A DNA stretch of 64,000 bases from CAZIVP01 sp964542915 (GCA_964542915.1 CAZIVP010000003.1:124001-188000); one strand, 5' to 3'; shown: positions 35,963 through 45,740, counted from the stretch's first letter. Numbers and translations: made by a program. The notes: a model not told the origin generated them from the letters alone.

Positions 35963-36700
35963 TTAATAAATCACATTTTCCAAAATCAAGCCTTTGGCCG
36001 GAGCGTTAAGCGGTATTCTGCGCCTTTCGCGCGATTCGATAATGCTTCGTAGCGCTTTTAACTCGGTCTTGCCCTCGCCCAACGATACAAGCAGACCGAC
36101 AATAGCCCTTACCATACCATGTAAAAACCGATTCGCCCGGATTTCAAAGACGAGCAACTCGCGCTCCTTGAACCATCGGTTTGAAAAGATGGTGCAATTA
36201 TAATGGTTTACCTCGCTTCCGACTTTACAAAACGCCTGGAAATTTTCGTATTGTTTGATGATATCGGCTCCTGCATTCATTATTTCCGGCTGAAGGCGTT
36301 GCCTAACATGCCATACGAAATGACGATGAAGCGCCGTCGGCTTCTGTGCAATATAGTAACAATACACCCTTTCCTTGGCATCATAACGGGCATGAAAATC
36401 CGCCGCACCGTATTCAATTTCTTTGATGGCGATATCATCCGCAAGAATACCATTAAGCGATCCCTTCAAACGAAACAAATCCGATTGCGGTATGTCAGCG
36501 TGTGCGACCTGATTCCTGGCATGGACGCCGGCATCCGTGCGTCCGGAAGCGGTGACTTTTATGTGTTGCTTCAATACGACAGCAAAAGCGTGCTCAATGG
36601 CACCCTGTATGGAATGCCCGTTTTTCTGATATTGCCAGCCAACGTAACGGCTGCCGTCGTATTCAATGTTCATCCGGATGCGCGGCATTCCTGTATTCAT
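35963..36700 (-). CDS. truA: tRNA pseudouridine synthase A
   Basis: The enzyme makes pseudouridine at positions 38-40 of tRNA anticodon arms. The catalytic Asp is in the motif GRTDAGVHARNQVAH, and NIEYDGSRYVGWQ near the start and NRFLHGMVRAIVG near the end are family signatures. The start may be 36700 or the ATG four codons later at 36688, because the ribosome site is poorly placed for both. At 245 residues it has normal size. Confidence 0.95.
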   Translation of the reverse strand: MNTGMPRIRMNIEYDGSRYVGWQYQKNGHSIQGAIEHAFAVVLKQHIKVTASGRTDAGVHARNQVAHADIPQSDLFRLKGSLNGILADDIAIKEIEYGAADFHARYDAKERVYCYYIAQKPTALHRHFVWHVRQRLQPEIMNAGADIIKQYENFQAFCKVGSEVNHYNCTIFSNRWFKERELLVFEIRANRFLHGMVRAIVGLLVSLGEGKTELKALRSIIESRERRRIPLNAPAKGLILENVIY

Positions 36701-36915
36701 CCTATAATAAAATTTTAAATATACAGCTTTAAGTGAAATATTTCAAGCCAACCACGGCGGGTATGTCCGGGCTTGTCTCGATACATAATGCAGGCAAGTT
36801 TGTTATTCAATAATTTAGATTAGACAAGAGAGAGTGAAATTTGATGTCAAGACAGAATCATCTGATGACTGATTTTCGTGATACATTTGGGACAGGGAAG
36901 GTTGTGTTTAAAAAC

Positions 36916-36945
36916 CCATCCGGCGCAATTACATGCACCGGATGG
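36916..36945 (-). terminator. Terminator of the ccm operon
   Basis: Arms CCATCCGGCGC and GCACCGGATGG pair with one G-T wobble; on the minus strand GTTTTTAA follows. It lies just after the ccmF stop, showing that ccmG/ccmH are not part of this operon. Confidence 0.85.
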
Positions 36946-36953
36946 TCAAGCAA

Positions 36954-39176
36954 TCATTGAGCGTCTTTTTTTGCGCGGTTCACGATCGCCGTTATAAACC
37001 CGAGAATCATAACAACCGTACCGAGCCACAATAAATTGATGAACGGCTTTATGGAAACTTCCGCTGCCAAAATCTCCCTATTGGCGAACGGTTGATCGCC
37101 GGAGGCGGGTTCGCTGATATGCAGAGCCAGCGTCCCCGTATCGACATTAATGCCCTGTATGCTCACGTTTTCTCCGCTCGCGGTAAGATTTACCGAATGG
37201 TTCTCCCGTTTATTGCCGCGCACGGATATCGCCGGTTTAACGGTTTCGATTTTTTCTCCCTCCGCACTCAGCACATCGATGATCGCTGCGATATAAATGC
37301 TGCCGCCGGACATGGCGTGATCGCCCATATCGTATCCATGAAAATGAAACCGTTTATCATTGTAGGTAACCGTTTCGCCTTTTTTAAGCGTAATTTGGTC
37401 GCCATTGGATTGCCCACCACCGTTAGGCGGGATAATCTGAATGGGCGAAATATACAAATCCTCGGCAGGCGCATTGACTACCGAAGGAGCCACCATATAA
37501 GCCTGGCTGTAATCGCTCCAGTAAAATTTAGCGTGGGTCGCCCGATCATTAACTTTGATGATAACCTTATCTTTACCGTCGGGTGAAGACAATTTGCCGC
37601 CATAATTCAGTTGATATCCCATTACATTTTTCTCGACGCCTTTGGGTAAAGTGACTTTTGTTGAAGAGTCGTACACCGATGAAGTCAAAATACCAAGTAG
37701 CATGAACCCAATGCCCACATGGGCCAGGTATCCGCCAAATCCGTAATTTTTACGACGTGCCATGCGTATCATAAGATCGCCGTTTACCATAATAATAAAG
37801 ATCGCCAGGATGGCAATGATAAAGGAGATCGGTTCACGCATGCCGGCAAAAAAGACGCCGACGCCAAGAAGCAGACTTATAACGGCATGAAGAAGAATTC
37901 GCCGAAAGCGATGCATGCTGTCCTTTTTCCAGTTAAGTACCGGCGAAATAGCTATGAGAAGCGCCAGAAGAATGCCGATCGGCGCCGCCATGGTATTGTA
38001 ATAATCAATCGATACATTGGAGGCTTCGCCGAAGATACTGGTTATGAGCGGCGACGAAGTACCGAAAAAGGTAAAAATGGCCATAGCCAGCAGCGCCAAC
38101 ATGCCATAAAATATAAAACTCTCCCGTGTAAAAAAGGCGGTATGGATGCGTTCGCTTTTAACCTGATTGATCCTGAATAAAAACGTTAACAGCGAAACCG
38201 CCAGAAAGAGCACCACAAAACCCGTGAGATATTGTGTCAATTCGGAAGTACCGAAAGAGTGTACGGAGAAATCCGTTAAAATCCCGCTGCGCGTGAGGAA
38301 ACTACCGTATAGCACAAGTATGAATGTGAACAGGGCCAGAAAAATATTGGTCTTTTTCATCCCGCCCTGTTTTCGTTGGATGAGGATGCCGTGTATCAAA
38401 GCTAAAGACGTTAGCCAGGGAATGAACGAGCTGTTCTCCACGGGGTCCCAGCCCCAGTATCCGCCCCATCCCAGGGTCGTATAGGCCCAATAGCCACCCA
38501 GAATAATACCAGTGCCAAGCGCAACGCCCACGAATAAGGCAAAGGGCAACGCACCGTGGACCCAGCGTTCGTAATTACGCTTTACCAGCGCCGTCATAGC
38601 CAGGGCAAATAAAATCATACTGGAAGAATAACCGACAAACAGAATAGGCGGGTGAATGGTCATCCAGGGATTCTGCAACAACGGATTCAACCCGTTTCCA
38701 TCGACCGGTATCATACCGGCCGAAAACGCTTGTGGATTGGCCTCCCACACATACATAAAGGGATTTTTCTTAATAAGGATCATTACGATGAAGGCCATCA
38801 CCAAATTCATAAAGCTCATGGCCAGCGGCTCATCCTGGCGCTGGGTACGAATCAGAACCATGCCGTAGATGGAACCGAGGAGCAACCATAGCAGAAACGT
38901 ACCTTCCTGGCCGGCCCAAAAGGTCGAAATGAGATAGTGCAGGGCTAAATCCCGGGATGAATAGCTGAAAACATAAAGCCATTCGAATTGGTGGGTTAAT
39001 ATACCCCACATTAAAAGAACAGCCTGAAAGACGATAAGAACAACCGAGGTGTAGAAGCTCGTTCGCGCAATGTTCAGTATGGATTCTTCACCCCGTCTAT
39101 AATATAAATAGTATGCTACAATACTGATGATTAAGGCGATAAAGGTCAGAGCGGTTGCCGTAACCCCAATTATCAT
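36954..39176 (-). CDS. ccmF: Cytochrome c haem lyase subunit CcmF
   Basis: A large membrane protein (740 residues, about 14 helices) that takes haem from CcmE and joins it to apocytochrome c. The tryptophan-rich WWD motif reads GGYWGWDPVENSS and the flanking haem-ligand histidines lie in MTIHPPILF and GYLAHVGIG. A soluble domain lies at about 510-700, before the last helix. It is somewhat longer than the typical 650 residues. It overlaps ccmE by four bases and ends the operon. Confidence 0.94.
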   Translation of the reverse strand: MIIGVTATALTFIALIISIVAYYLYYRRGEESILNIARTSFYTSVVLIVFQAVLLMWGILTHQFEWLYVFSYSSRDLALHYLISTFWAGQEGTFLLWLLLGSIYGMVLIRTQRQDEPLAMSFMNLVMAFIVMILIKKNPFMYVWEANPQAFSAGMIPVDGNGLNPLLQNPWMTIHPPILFVGYSSSMILFALAMTALVKRNYERWVHGALPFALFVGVALGTGIILGGYWAYTTLGWGGYWGWDPVENSSFIPWLTSLALIHGILIQRKQGGMKKTNIFLALFTFILVLYGSFLTRSGILTDFSVHSFGTSELTQYLTGFVVLFLAVSLLTFLFRINQVKSERIHTAFFTRESFIFYGMLALLAMAIFTFFGTSSPLITSIFGEASNVSIDYYNTMAAPIGILLALLIAISPVLNWKKDSMHRFRRILLHAVISLLLGVGVFFAGMREPISFIIAILAIFIIMVNGDLMIRMARRKNYGFGGYLAHVGIGFMLLGILTSSVYDSSTKVTLPKGVEKNVMGYQLNYGGKLSSPDGKDKVIIKVNDRATHAKFYWSDYSQAYMVAPSVVNAPAEDLYISPIQIIPPNGGGQSNGDQITLKKGETVTYNDKRFHFHGYDMGDHAMSGGSIYIAAIIDVLSAEGEKIETVKPAISVRGNKRENHSVNLTASGENVSIQGINVDTGTLALHISEPASGDQPFANREILAAEVSIKPFINLLWLGTVVMILGFITAIVNRAKKDAQ

Positions 39177-39544
39177 ACTTCAGTCCCCTTTTCCTGATAT
39201 TTGGACGGACATTTTACAAGCAAATCTTTGGCGTGAAATTGACCGTTTTTATACTGCCCAATACAGACAACATGAGAGGCCTGATCAAAATTTCCGGGCT
39301 TTGGACCATTATAGATAACTTTTATTTCCTGACCTTCTTCATCCTTGATTCGGAATACAAATTGATTGGATTGCAAATCAAAATTACCTTCGCCAAGGCG
39401 TTCGCCTTTTACCTGAACTACGGAGCTGCTCAGTTTCGCTTCGCTGATGGTTACATAAGGCGTGAGGGAAGAATTAAATGAAATTGCAGCCCAAACGGTG
39501 AATACGACGATAATAAGTCCGCCGATGATATATTTTGAACGCAT
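39173..39544 (-). CDS. ccmE: Cytochrome c haem chaperone CcmE, CxxxY type
   Basis: The 123-residue membrane-anchored OB-fold protein holds haem in the periplasm. One N-terminal helix (about 4-22) precedes the beta barrel. The classic HxxxY haem-binding motif is replaced by Cys112-x-x-x-Tyr116 in VKCPSKY. This CxxxY form is the one known from Desulfovibrio and archaea, where CcmE works without CcmG and CcmH. GGAGGAATTTTAA precedes the ATG. It overlaps ccmF. Confidence 0.92.
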   Translation of the reverse strand: MRSKYIIGGLIIVVFTVWAAISFNSSLTPYVTISEAKLSSSVVQVKGERLGEGNFDLQSNQFVFRIKDEEGQEIKVIYNGPKPGNFDQASHVVCIGQYKNGQFHAKDLLVKCPSKYQEKGTEV

Positions 39545-39561
39545 TTAAAATTCCTCCGGTA

Positions 39562-39708
39562 TTAATTCTCTTTCGATGATGCATTGTTGGTTAACTTATG
39601 CAGTTTGGATTTCAACTCTTTCATGCGTTGTCCGAGGTGCATCATATAGAAGAAGATGCCGCCCCAAACAATCAAATTTATTACAAGTACAACGTAGAGA
39701 GGTTCCAT
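39562..39708 (-). CDS. ccmD: CcmD-like small membrane protein
   Basis: A 48-residue frame, too short for most gene finders, starting MEPLYVVLVINLIVWG. It has one membrane helix (about 4-23) followed by a basic amphipathic stretch (GQRMKELKSKLHKL), the layout of CcmD, which releases holo-CcmE from the CcmABC complex. It lies exactly between ccmC (stop adjacent at 39709) and ccmE, its usual place. The identification rests on position, size and topology. Confidence 0.85.
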   Translation of the reverse strand: MEPLYVVLVINLIVWGGIFFYMMHLGQRMKELKSKLHKLTNNASSKEN

Positions 39709-40380
39709 TTATTTCTCCAATTTTTTTATTTTTAAATGAATCAACCCTATATCTATTTTGGTTTTAAGCATCCACACAAATACGATCGTAAAGGTAAACA
39801 ACGAAGAAAAGAATACCACCTTCTGCTTGTAATCCATATTCACTTCTCCCGAGGTATTGATTACGGGATCGGGGTGCAAAGAAAAATAGATGCGCGGCAC
39901 GATAAAGATAAAAAACGGCACCGTTACGAAAGCAAGTATGGCATAAACGGATGAGAGATTCGCCCTGCGTTCCTGTTGTTCGACGGCCGAACGCAATGCA
40001 AAATAGGCAGCGTATATCAAAAGCAGAATGAAGATGGACGTTTCGCGCGGATCCCAGTTCCAAAACGAGCCCCAGCTCACCTTGGCCCAGACCGAGCCGG
40101 TTACAGTTGCCAGAATGGCGAATATCAATCCCAATTGGTTCGAAGCCACCGCGTACACATCATATCGGATATCCCGTTTATGCAGGTACATGATGCTGAA
40201 TATGGCGGCCAGCAAGAAAGCCAGCACCGTTATCCAGGCCGTCGGAACGTGAAAGTATAAGATGCGGGTATATTCCTTTAAAACTTTTTGTTGGGATGCC
40301 CATAAAAAAGCTCCGAGTATAACCAGCGTCATCCAGACAAACAGTAAGACCCGCCAAGAATATCTGAAAAATATCTTCAT
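39709..40380 (-). CDS. ccmC: Haem transport protein CcmC
   Basis: The six-helix membrane protein loads haem on CcmE. The WWD motif reads SWGSFWNWDPRETS, and the two periplasmic histidines are His44 (LYFHVPTAW) and the one in SLHPDPVI. It belongs to the CcmC/CcsA family. AAAGG lies before the ATG. It directly adjoins ccmD and follows ccmB after a 120-base gap, the largest in this operon, in which I see no terminator. Confidence 0.95.
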   Translation of the reverse strand: MKIFFRYSWRVLLFVWMTLVILGAFLWASQQKVLKEYTRILYFHVPTAWITVLAFLLAAIFSIMYLHKRDIRYDVYAVASNQLGLIFAILATVTGSVWAKVSWGSFWNWDPRETSIFILLLIYAAYFALRSAVEQQERRANLSSVYAILAFVTVPFFIFIVPRIYFSLHPDPVINTSGEVNMDYKQKVVFFSSLFTFTIVFVWMLKTKIDIGLIHLKIKKLEK

Positions 40381-40500
40381 ACAATACCTTTTATATGGTT
40401 AAAGATTGATTTATTTCTTTACAGTCAATATTGCACCTTCACTCTGCGTTAAGGGCAACTTTATACATAAATTTAATAAAATCACCCGCTCTTACTCAAG

Positions 40501-41160
40501 CTATTCGTTCCAAACAATATCAAACAACAAAATGGAGGCCGTCAACACCACCACGTCGTAGGCGATCATGGTTTGCAATTCGCCGGAAGCCGCTGCGATA
40601 TTCGCTTCCGTACCGGCGAACTTGGTAGCGCTGATGCCGCTCACCAGTACCGGCAGCAATATGGGAAACGACAATACGGTGAACAGCGCTCCCCGGGCGC
40701 TGGCTTTGGATATGATAGCGGCGACCATAGTACCGCCGCCCGCCAAACCGATGGTACCGAGAACGATTGAATAGAAAAAGAGCGGCATATTAACGACCGT
40801 AAACGCCATCACTCCCAGATAAAGCGGAATAATGATGATCTCCAGTAAAAACAACAGAATCAAATTGAATAAAAATTTCCCCAGAAACACGCTTAAGGGC
40901 GTGGAAACCAGTTTAAGGGTATCCGCTGTTTGGGTCTCTTCTTCGCGCACAAAAATATGCGACAGGCCGGACATGGATGAAAAAAACAGGATGATCCACA
41001 GCAAAGCGGCGTGCACTTCCTGGCTGACGCTGTATGTGCCTATGGAAAATGACACGGCGGTTAACGTTACGAGTGCGAACAGCAGGATGGCGTTGACGGC
41101 AAAGCGCGTCTTATATTCTTGTTGCACATCTTTCTTGAAAATTAACCAGGCCTTAAGCAT
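40501..41160 (-). CDS. ccmB: Haem exporter permease CcmB
   Basis: The 219-residue membrane protein with about six helices forms an ABC complex with CcmA and CcmC. The start KAWLIFKKDVQQEYKTRF and the motif GTIGLAGGGTMVAAI are typical. GAGGG lies shortly before the ATG. It overlaps ccmA by eight bases. The complex uses ATP to free haem-loaded CcmE, not to export haem as the old name implies. Confidence 0.93.
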   Translation of the reverse strand: MLKAWLIFKKDVQQEYKTRFAVNAILLFALVTLTAVSFSIGTYSVSQEVHAALLWIILFFSSMSGLSHIFVREEETQTADTLKLVSTPLSVFLGKFLFNLILLFLLEIIIIPLYLGVMAFTVVNMPLFFYSIVLGTIGLAGGGTMVAAIISKASARGALFTVLSFPILLPVLVSGISATKFAGTEANIAAASGELQTMIAYDVVVLTASILLFDIVWNE

Positions 41161-41788
41161 GGACCCTCACTTGCCGATCCGCCAGTTTAAGATCTTCCGC
41201 ATCATTGGTTGCCAAAATTACAATTTTACCTGTCCGGCGTTTGCTCAATACTTCATAAACGGTACGGATGCCTTCTTCATCCAAATTGGCCCTGGGTTCG
41301 TCCACAAAAAGGACGTCAGGGTCGCTCATCAACGCGAACACATATTTAAGACGTTGCTTCATACCGGAAGAATAGGTGCGTACCAGATCGTCTTCACGGC
41401 CTGCCAAACCAAATTGCTGCATTAATACATATATTTTTGATTTATACTCTTTGATGCCGCGCATTCTTGCAAAAAATGTCAGATTCTCCATGGCAGTTAA
41501 TTGATCGTACAGGGCAAGATAGGGGCCGATCAGACTGATATATTGGTGGATGTATTCGCGTTTTACCTCGCCCTGATGATTTTTATAGATAACCTTGCCC
41601 TCTGACGGCGGCATAAGATGACTTAAAATACGCACGAGAGTGGTTTTGCCGGAGCCATTCGGGCCAACGATAGCGATGCATTGACCGCTTTTTACGCCGA
41701 ATTCAATCTCTTTGAAAATCAGGTGTTCATTAAAATATTTGGTAACGTTCTGGGCTATTAGCTCCACATCTGCTTCCTGTAAATTCAT
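41153..41788 (-). CDS. ccmA: Haem exporter ATPase CcmA
   Basis: The ATPase has Walker A GPNGSGKTTL, signature YSSGMKQRLK and Walker B DVLFVDEPRANLD. The ATG at 41788 is preferred over a TTG nine bases upstream; both have weak ribosome sites. It is the first gene of ccmABCDEF on the minus strand. The ABC signature and size (211 residues) match CcmA, but similarity to other small ABC ATPases means the call leans on neighbours. Confidence 0.92.
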   Translation of the reverse strand: MNLQEADVELIAQNVTKYFNEHLIFKEIEFGVKSGQCIAIVGPNGSGKTTLVRILSHLMPPSEGKVIYKNHQGEVKREYIHQYISLIGPYLALYDQLTAMENLTFFARMRGIKEYKSKIYVLMQQFGLAGREDDLVRTYSSGMKQRLKYVFALMSDPDVLFVDEPRANLDEEGIRTVYEVLSKRRTGKIVILATNDAEDLKLADRQVRVHA

Positions 41789-41875
41789 CTTTTTCAATTA
41801 AAAAACGAAGGGGGAAAATAGCAAAATTAGCGAAGGCGGGCAAGTTAAACTAAGACCTAAGAGGTAATATTTAAA

Positions 41876-41905
41876 ACGGCCCTTTTCTCACGGGAAAAGG
41901 GCCGT
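41876..41905 (-). terminator. Terminator of the TonB receptor gene
   Basis: Perfect 12-bp arms ACGGCCCTTTTC and GAAAAGGGCCGT surround a 6-base loop; on the minus strand it ends in TTTTAAAT. It lies 19 bases after the stop of the receptor gene and separates it from ccmA. Confidence 0.88.
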
Positions 41906-41923
41906 CAAAAGCCGGTATGACGA

Positions 41924-44659
41924 TTAATAATAGATATTCAGACCGATGTTAAAGGTCCGCGGTAATCCAAAATAGACTTCAGCGTCATCGGCATCATGAT
42001 CGTAGTCGAATGCATTGAATCGACTGTTATCGGTTGCATCCCGTACATATTCGGTATCCAACAAATTGAAAACATGTGCAAAGAGACGCACTTTGACGCC
42101 GCTCAAATGGAAAGGCAGATCATAGTTGGCATGCAAATCAAATAGACCATAAGCCGGCGTCTGCCATGCTTCTGCGGTTTCATCGGGATCGGTTCGGGTA
42201 AACGGATCCCAATCGGCATAGTAGCGATCATAGTATTTAAACACCAGTTGAGCCTGTAAACCCTTCATGGGGAAAGCCGATCCGGCCAGGGCAAGCTGCG
42301 TTTGCGGAGCATCGCCCACTTTAAGGTCTTTTACATAATAATCGTATTCCACTTCTGCTTCGCCGCCGCTCTCATAATCCTTATATGTTCCGGAAACATT
42401 ATCGGTATACTGCCACATACCGTAAGAAGCGCCCGCATCCAGACGGAAGATGGAAATCGGTTGAAAGGCGGCTTCGAATTCCACGCCCGTGTGCAGCTGA
42501 TTCATGCCCTGAACAAATACGAAACCTTCGCTGCCATCCGGATTGGTGATACCGATATTCTGGGTACGATCGGTCCACAGTGTATAGTAAGCATTGGTCT
42601 TCACGTTGAGCTTACCGCCCATGCCACTGTAATTCACGCCAGCTTCGAATGAGGTGAATTTTTCGTTCTGCGGGTCTTCTGCCTTGGTGCCGTCGCGGTC
42701 GCTGATCACGGCATCGAAGATCGGTACTTTGGATACATAGCCCACATTTCCAAAGACGTTGAATTCGCGCGTCAAACGGTAACTGGCGCCGCCTTTTACC
42801 TGCAAGCCCTGGATGAAATCAGTTTCCGCTGTTAATTCGTTTCCCTCACTGTCCATACGAAAATGATTGGTGTAGCCGTATTTGATGGTTGACCAGCCGA
42901 TCATACCATAGGCCGTTAACGGACCGCTGGTGTATTCTCCCTGGCCGTAGGCGCCTAACCAATCCACCGTATTTGTAAAGTTATAGGCGACCTTATCTCC
43001 GAGGCCTACCTTTTCATTAGGATTAAACTCATCGACCGTTTTAACCCAGTATTGGCCTCCTAATAAGTCACGCACTTCTCTGAAATGCTCAATCTCCGCC
43101 GTACGCCAATCTATGCCAAAAGACGTATTCAGGTTTTCATTAACTTTGTAGTATGCTTTTGATATCGCACCGACGGTCCACTGATTATTACGGCTGTTGC
43201 GTAAAATTCCAATAGACTGGCCGTCTTCTTTATAAATAGAATCCTGATCGACAACATAATAGCCTTCACCGCCCCGATTTGCTTCAACGGTAGCATTCCA
43301 ATCCCATATCCAGGGGGAAGGACCAAAATAGAAACGATGATCCGCATCGCCTAATTTACCAGTGGCATCCCGACGGTATACATCACCTAAAGTGCCGGTG
43401 CCGCCGCCATGTCCTCCGGAATAATATAGAATGGAATACAGACTCAAACGATCGCTCAATCGTGAGTACCAGTTCAGATTCACCTGCGGTTTGTGATAAA
43501 AGTTTTCACGTTCCATCAGAAAATCAGGATCATAGCGTTGATCGTAATCTTCATTCCAATACTGGCTTCCGCTGTAGTCGTTATCAACAGCAGCCCAGTT
43601 CTGGTTAAAATACGGTCCTTGTTCTCTAAACTTATCCAGTGCGGCAGGATCATAATCATCCAAATCTCTGGCGAAATCATGGCTGTATGTACCAATATTC
43701 TGCTTATAGAGATTTTGTCCATGACGTTGCGGCGCTCCCAGGGCGTAAAATTCCAGCCGATTATCATCGTTAACATTATAAGAAGCGCCCAGGTAATAGG
43801 CCCAGGCGTCGGTCCAGGTTGCGTTAACAACGCCATCACCTGTCTTGCGAACAACGCCGCCGCTAAAGGCGTATTTACCATCGATCAGTCCTGAATGACC
43901 GAAAAATGTGGATTTGGTAAATCCGCCGCTGCCGATTTCCTGTTTATATCGAAATCCGGCTTTCTGTTGAGCGGGATTTGTGATAATATTCATCGTTCCG
44001 CCAATGGAGGGCGTTGCCAGGTTTACCGCACTCAAACCACGCTGTACCTGGATGGACGAAGTGGCGTCGCCAACGCCGTCCCAGTTCGACCAGTACACCC
44101 ATCCGTTTTCCATATCGTTCACCGGCACACCATTGATCATGATGGCCACATTGCGCTGGTTGAATCCGCGGATATTAATGCGTGCATCGCCGGCGCCGCC
44201 GCCTTGTTGTGTGGCATAAACACTGGGCGTGGTATTCAGCACCAGCGGGATGTCGCGCGAACCCAGTCGCACGTCCATCGCCTCCTGCTCCACATTGGAA
44301 AAAGCCACCGGCGTTTCACGTTCGCGTGCACGGTCAGCAACGACGTTGATCGTTTGGGCAAACAAATATTCGGTCAATTGGAAATTGACCTTTATGGTCC
44401 CGGATACATCCACCTCCTGTTCAGCGACGGCATAACCGACATAGTCGCAAACAATGGTATACGTTCCGTCATCCACCTGGATACGATACATACCGTCCGC
44501 ATCCGTAGCCGCGCCAACGGTTGTGCCCTTCAAATAAACATTGGCGCCAACCAAAGCTTCGCCTGTCTCCTTCGCCGTTACCTTCCCGGCAATGGTTCCG
44601 GCGTAAAGATTGGATGAAACAAACAAGGCGAGGAACAATAGTAAAGTCAGTTGCTTCAT
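41924..44659 (-). CDS. TonB-dependent outer-membrane receptor
   Basis: The 911-residue protein has a signal peptide (cleavage near NLYAG), a CarboxypepD-like regulatory domain (about 22-110, KVTAKETGEALVGANVYLKG), a plug domain (about 120-225, with NIRGFNQRNVAIMING) and a 22-strand barrel that ends in Tyr (NIGLNIYY). Its ligand is unknown; the start of the gene lacks nearby biosynthesis or uptake partners. GGAGGAG lies before the ATG. A perfect orphan ribosome-site sequence (44732-44743) lies farther upstream in the leader. Confidence 0.93.
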   Translation of the reverse strand: MKQLTLLLFLALFVSSNLYAGTIAGKVTAKETGEALVGANVYLKGTTVGAATDADGMYRIQVDDGTYTIVCDYVGYAVAEQEVDVSGTIKVNFQLTEYLFAQTINVVADRARERETPVAFSNVEQEAMDVRLGSRDIPLVLNTTPSVYATQQGGGAGDARINIRGFNQRNVAIMINGVPVNDMENGWVYWSNWDGVGDATSSIQVQRGLSAVNLATPSIGGTMNIITNPAQQKAGFRYKQEIGSGGFTKSTFFGHSGLIDGKYAFSGGVVRKTGDGVVNATWTDAWAYYLGASYNVNDDNRLEFYALGAPQRHGQNLYKQNIGTYSHDFARDLDDYDPAALDKFREQGPYFNQNWAAVDNDYSGSQYWNEDYDQRYDPDFLMERENFYHKPQVNLNWYSRLSDRLSLYSILYYSGGHGGGTGTLGDVYRRDATGKLGDADHRFYFGPSPWIWDWNATVEANRGGEGYYVVDQDSIYKEDGQSIGILRNSRNNQWTVGAISKAYYKVNENLNTSFGIDWRTAEIEHFREVRDLLGGQYWVKTVDEFNPNEKVGLGDKVAYNFTNTVDWLGAYGQGEYTSGPLTAYGMIGWSTIKYGYTNHFRMDSEGNELTAETDFIQGLQVKGGASYRLTREFNVFGNVGYVSKVPIFDAVISDRDGTKAEDPQNEKFTSFEAGVNYSGMGGKLNVKTNAYYTLWTDRTQNIGITNPDGSEGFVFVQGMNQLHTGVEFEAAFQPISIFRLDAGASYGMWQYTDNVSGTYKDYESGGEAEVEYDYYVKDLKVGDAPQTQLALAGSAFPMKGLQAQLVFKYYDRYYADWDPFTRTDPDETAEAWQTPAYGLFDLHANYDLPFHLSGVKVRLFAHVFNLLDTEYVRDATDNSRFNAFDYDHDADDAEVYFGLPRTFNIGLNIYY

Positions 44660-44816
44660 AACTCCTCCATATTATTAAAGGTTAAACAGAATAAATTGGG
44701 ATTAGAATATTCAACTGAGTCTTAAAACGCTATCACCTCCTTTGTATTGTTTATTTTGTCATGTTGACTTGAACCGTTTTGAATCTTTACGAACAGGATT
44801 CATTTTCATAACAAAT

Positions 44817-45476
44817 TTACAATCTATCATACAATCCGTTAGCGTTTGATTTGGATTTTGTTAAAAATATGCGGCGTTTTCCCTTTTGAATGAGCTTGAG
44901 CAGAACTGGAATCGCAATAAAAGCCGCAAACAAAGCGATGATAAACTCATTCGACAACTTTAGCTTATAGCCGCCATAAGCGAGAATTAGATAGCGCGGA
45001 ATGCGTCCGATCGTAACGGCGGACGTATATCCCAGAGCGGAATACTCGGAAGCAACGCTCAAAATGCGTACGGGGTAAAACGGTAACGGTGAAACTGCAA
45101 ACACCAACAGGGTTGAAAAAGGAAAACGACGAAAATACCGAATGGCCTTGGTCATCATGGTTGAATTCATCGGCCGATGCAGATATCGGCTTTTTAATAA
45201 GGGCCTTAAAACGATATAATCCAGAATACAGCCGCCGGCGGTCGGGATTACGGCAAACAAAACGGGCATCCAAACACCGTATTCTTTACCGTAGTATATC
45301 ATTAAAGGTTCGTGCGGAATAGCCACGAATGAATTTGAGAAAAAAACGTATGCAATAAAAACAAACCAATGCTGGAATGCAGGATAGTACAGATGGATCA
45401 GACCGAATGCTAAAAAAAAGATAAAGGCAATAAATACATAAGTATAGATGAGTGAACGTTTGTTTTTTTCCACCAT
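44817..45476 (-). CDS. VTT/DedA-like membrane protein
   Basis: The 219-residue membrane protein has about five helices with the VTT (SNARE-associated) fold of DedA-family proteins: SFVAIPHEPLMIYYGKEYG early, and FSTLLVFAVSPLPFYPVRIL with the conserved Arg/Pro loop. DedA proteins are tied to lipid flipping (undecaprenyl phosphate or phosphatidylethanolamine) and membrane homeostasis. The ATG at 45476 is preferred since AAAGG stands upstream; a longer form from 45503 is possible. The closing tail is basic (KKGKRRIF-type). Confidence 0.7.
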   Translation of the reverse strand: MVEKNKRSLIYTYVFIAFIFFLAFGLIHLYYPAFQHWFVFIAYVFFSNSFVAIPHEPLMIYYGKEYGVWMPVLFAVIPTAGGCILDYIVLRPLLKSRYLHRPMNSTMMTKAIRYFRRFPFSTLLVFAVSPLPFYPVRILSVASEYSALGYTSAVTIGRIPRYLILAYGGYKLKLSNEFIIALFAAFIAIPVLLKLIQKGKRRIFLTKSKSNANGLYDRL

Positions 45477-45683
45477 ATTACAACCTTTATCAAAAGAGGT
45501 CATAATATGAAAATTAATTTAATAAAAAACAAGATATACATCTTAATTTTGACAAAAATTGGAAATATTAAGACACTCATCGATTGAGTTCAATCGAGTT
45601 TTGCCCTGAAAACCGGACTTTGCATTTATCGATTAGCTTTGCGTGGGATGCATTCTTTGAAAAACCTGCAGGTGAGGATAGGT

Positions 45684-45702
45684 CGCAAAAAGCCTTTTTG
45701 CG
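45684..45702. repeat. Short perfect palindromic hairpin
   Basis: CGCAAAAA and TTTTTGCG form a perfect 8-bp inverted repeat with a GCC loop in the gap downstream of the FlgM-like gene. No T run follows on either strand beyond the arm itself, so it may be a weak terminator or a protein site. Confidence 0.45.
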
Positions 45703-45740
45703 CCTTAAAGTACCTTTGAGAAGTTAAATTTAAGATCTGG

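Noticed and set aside
43895..44617. 240-codon plus-strand frame
   Set aside because: Antisense to the TonB receptor gene, which has full family motifs; a shadow.
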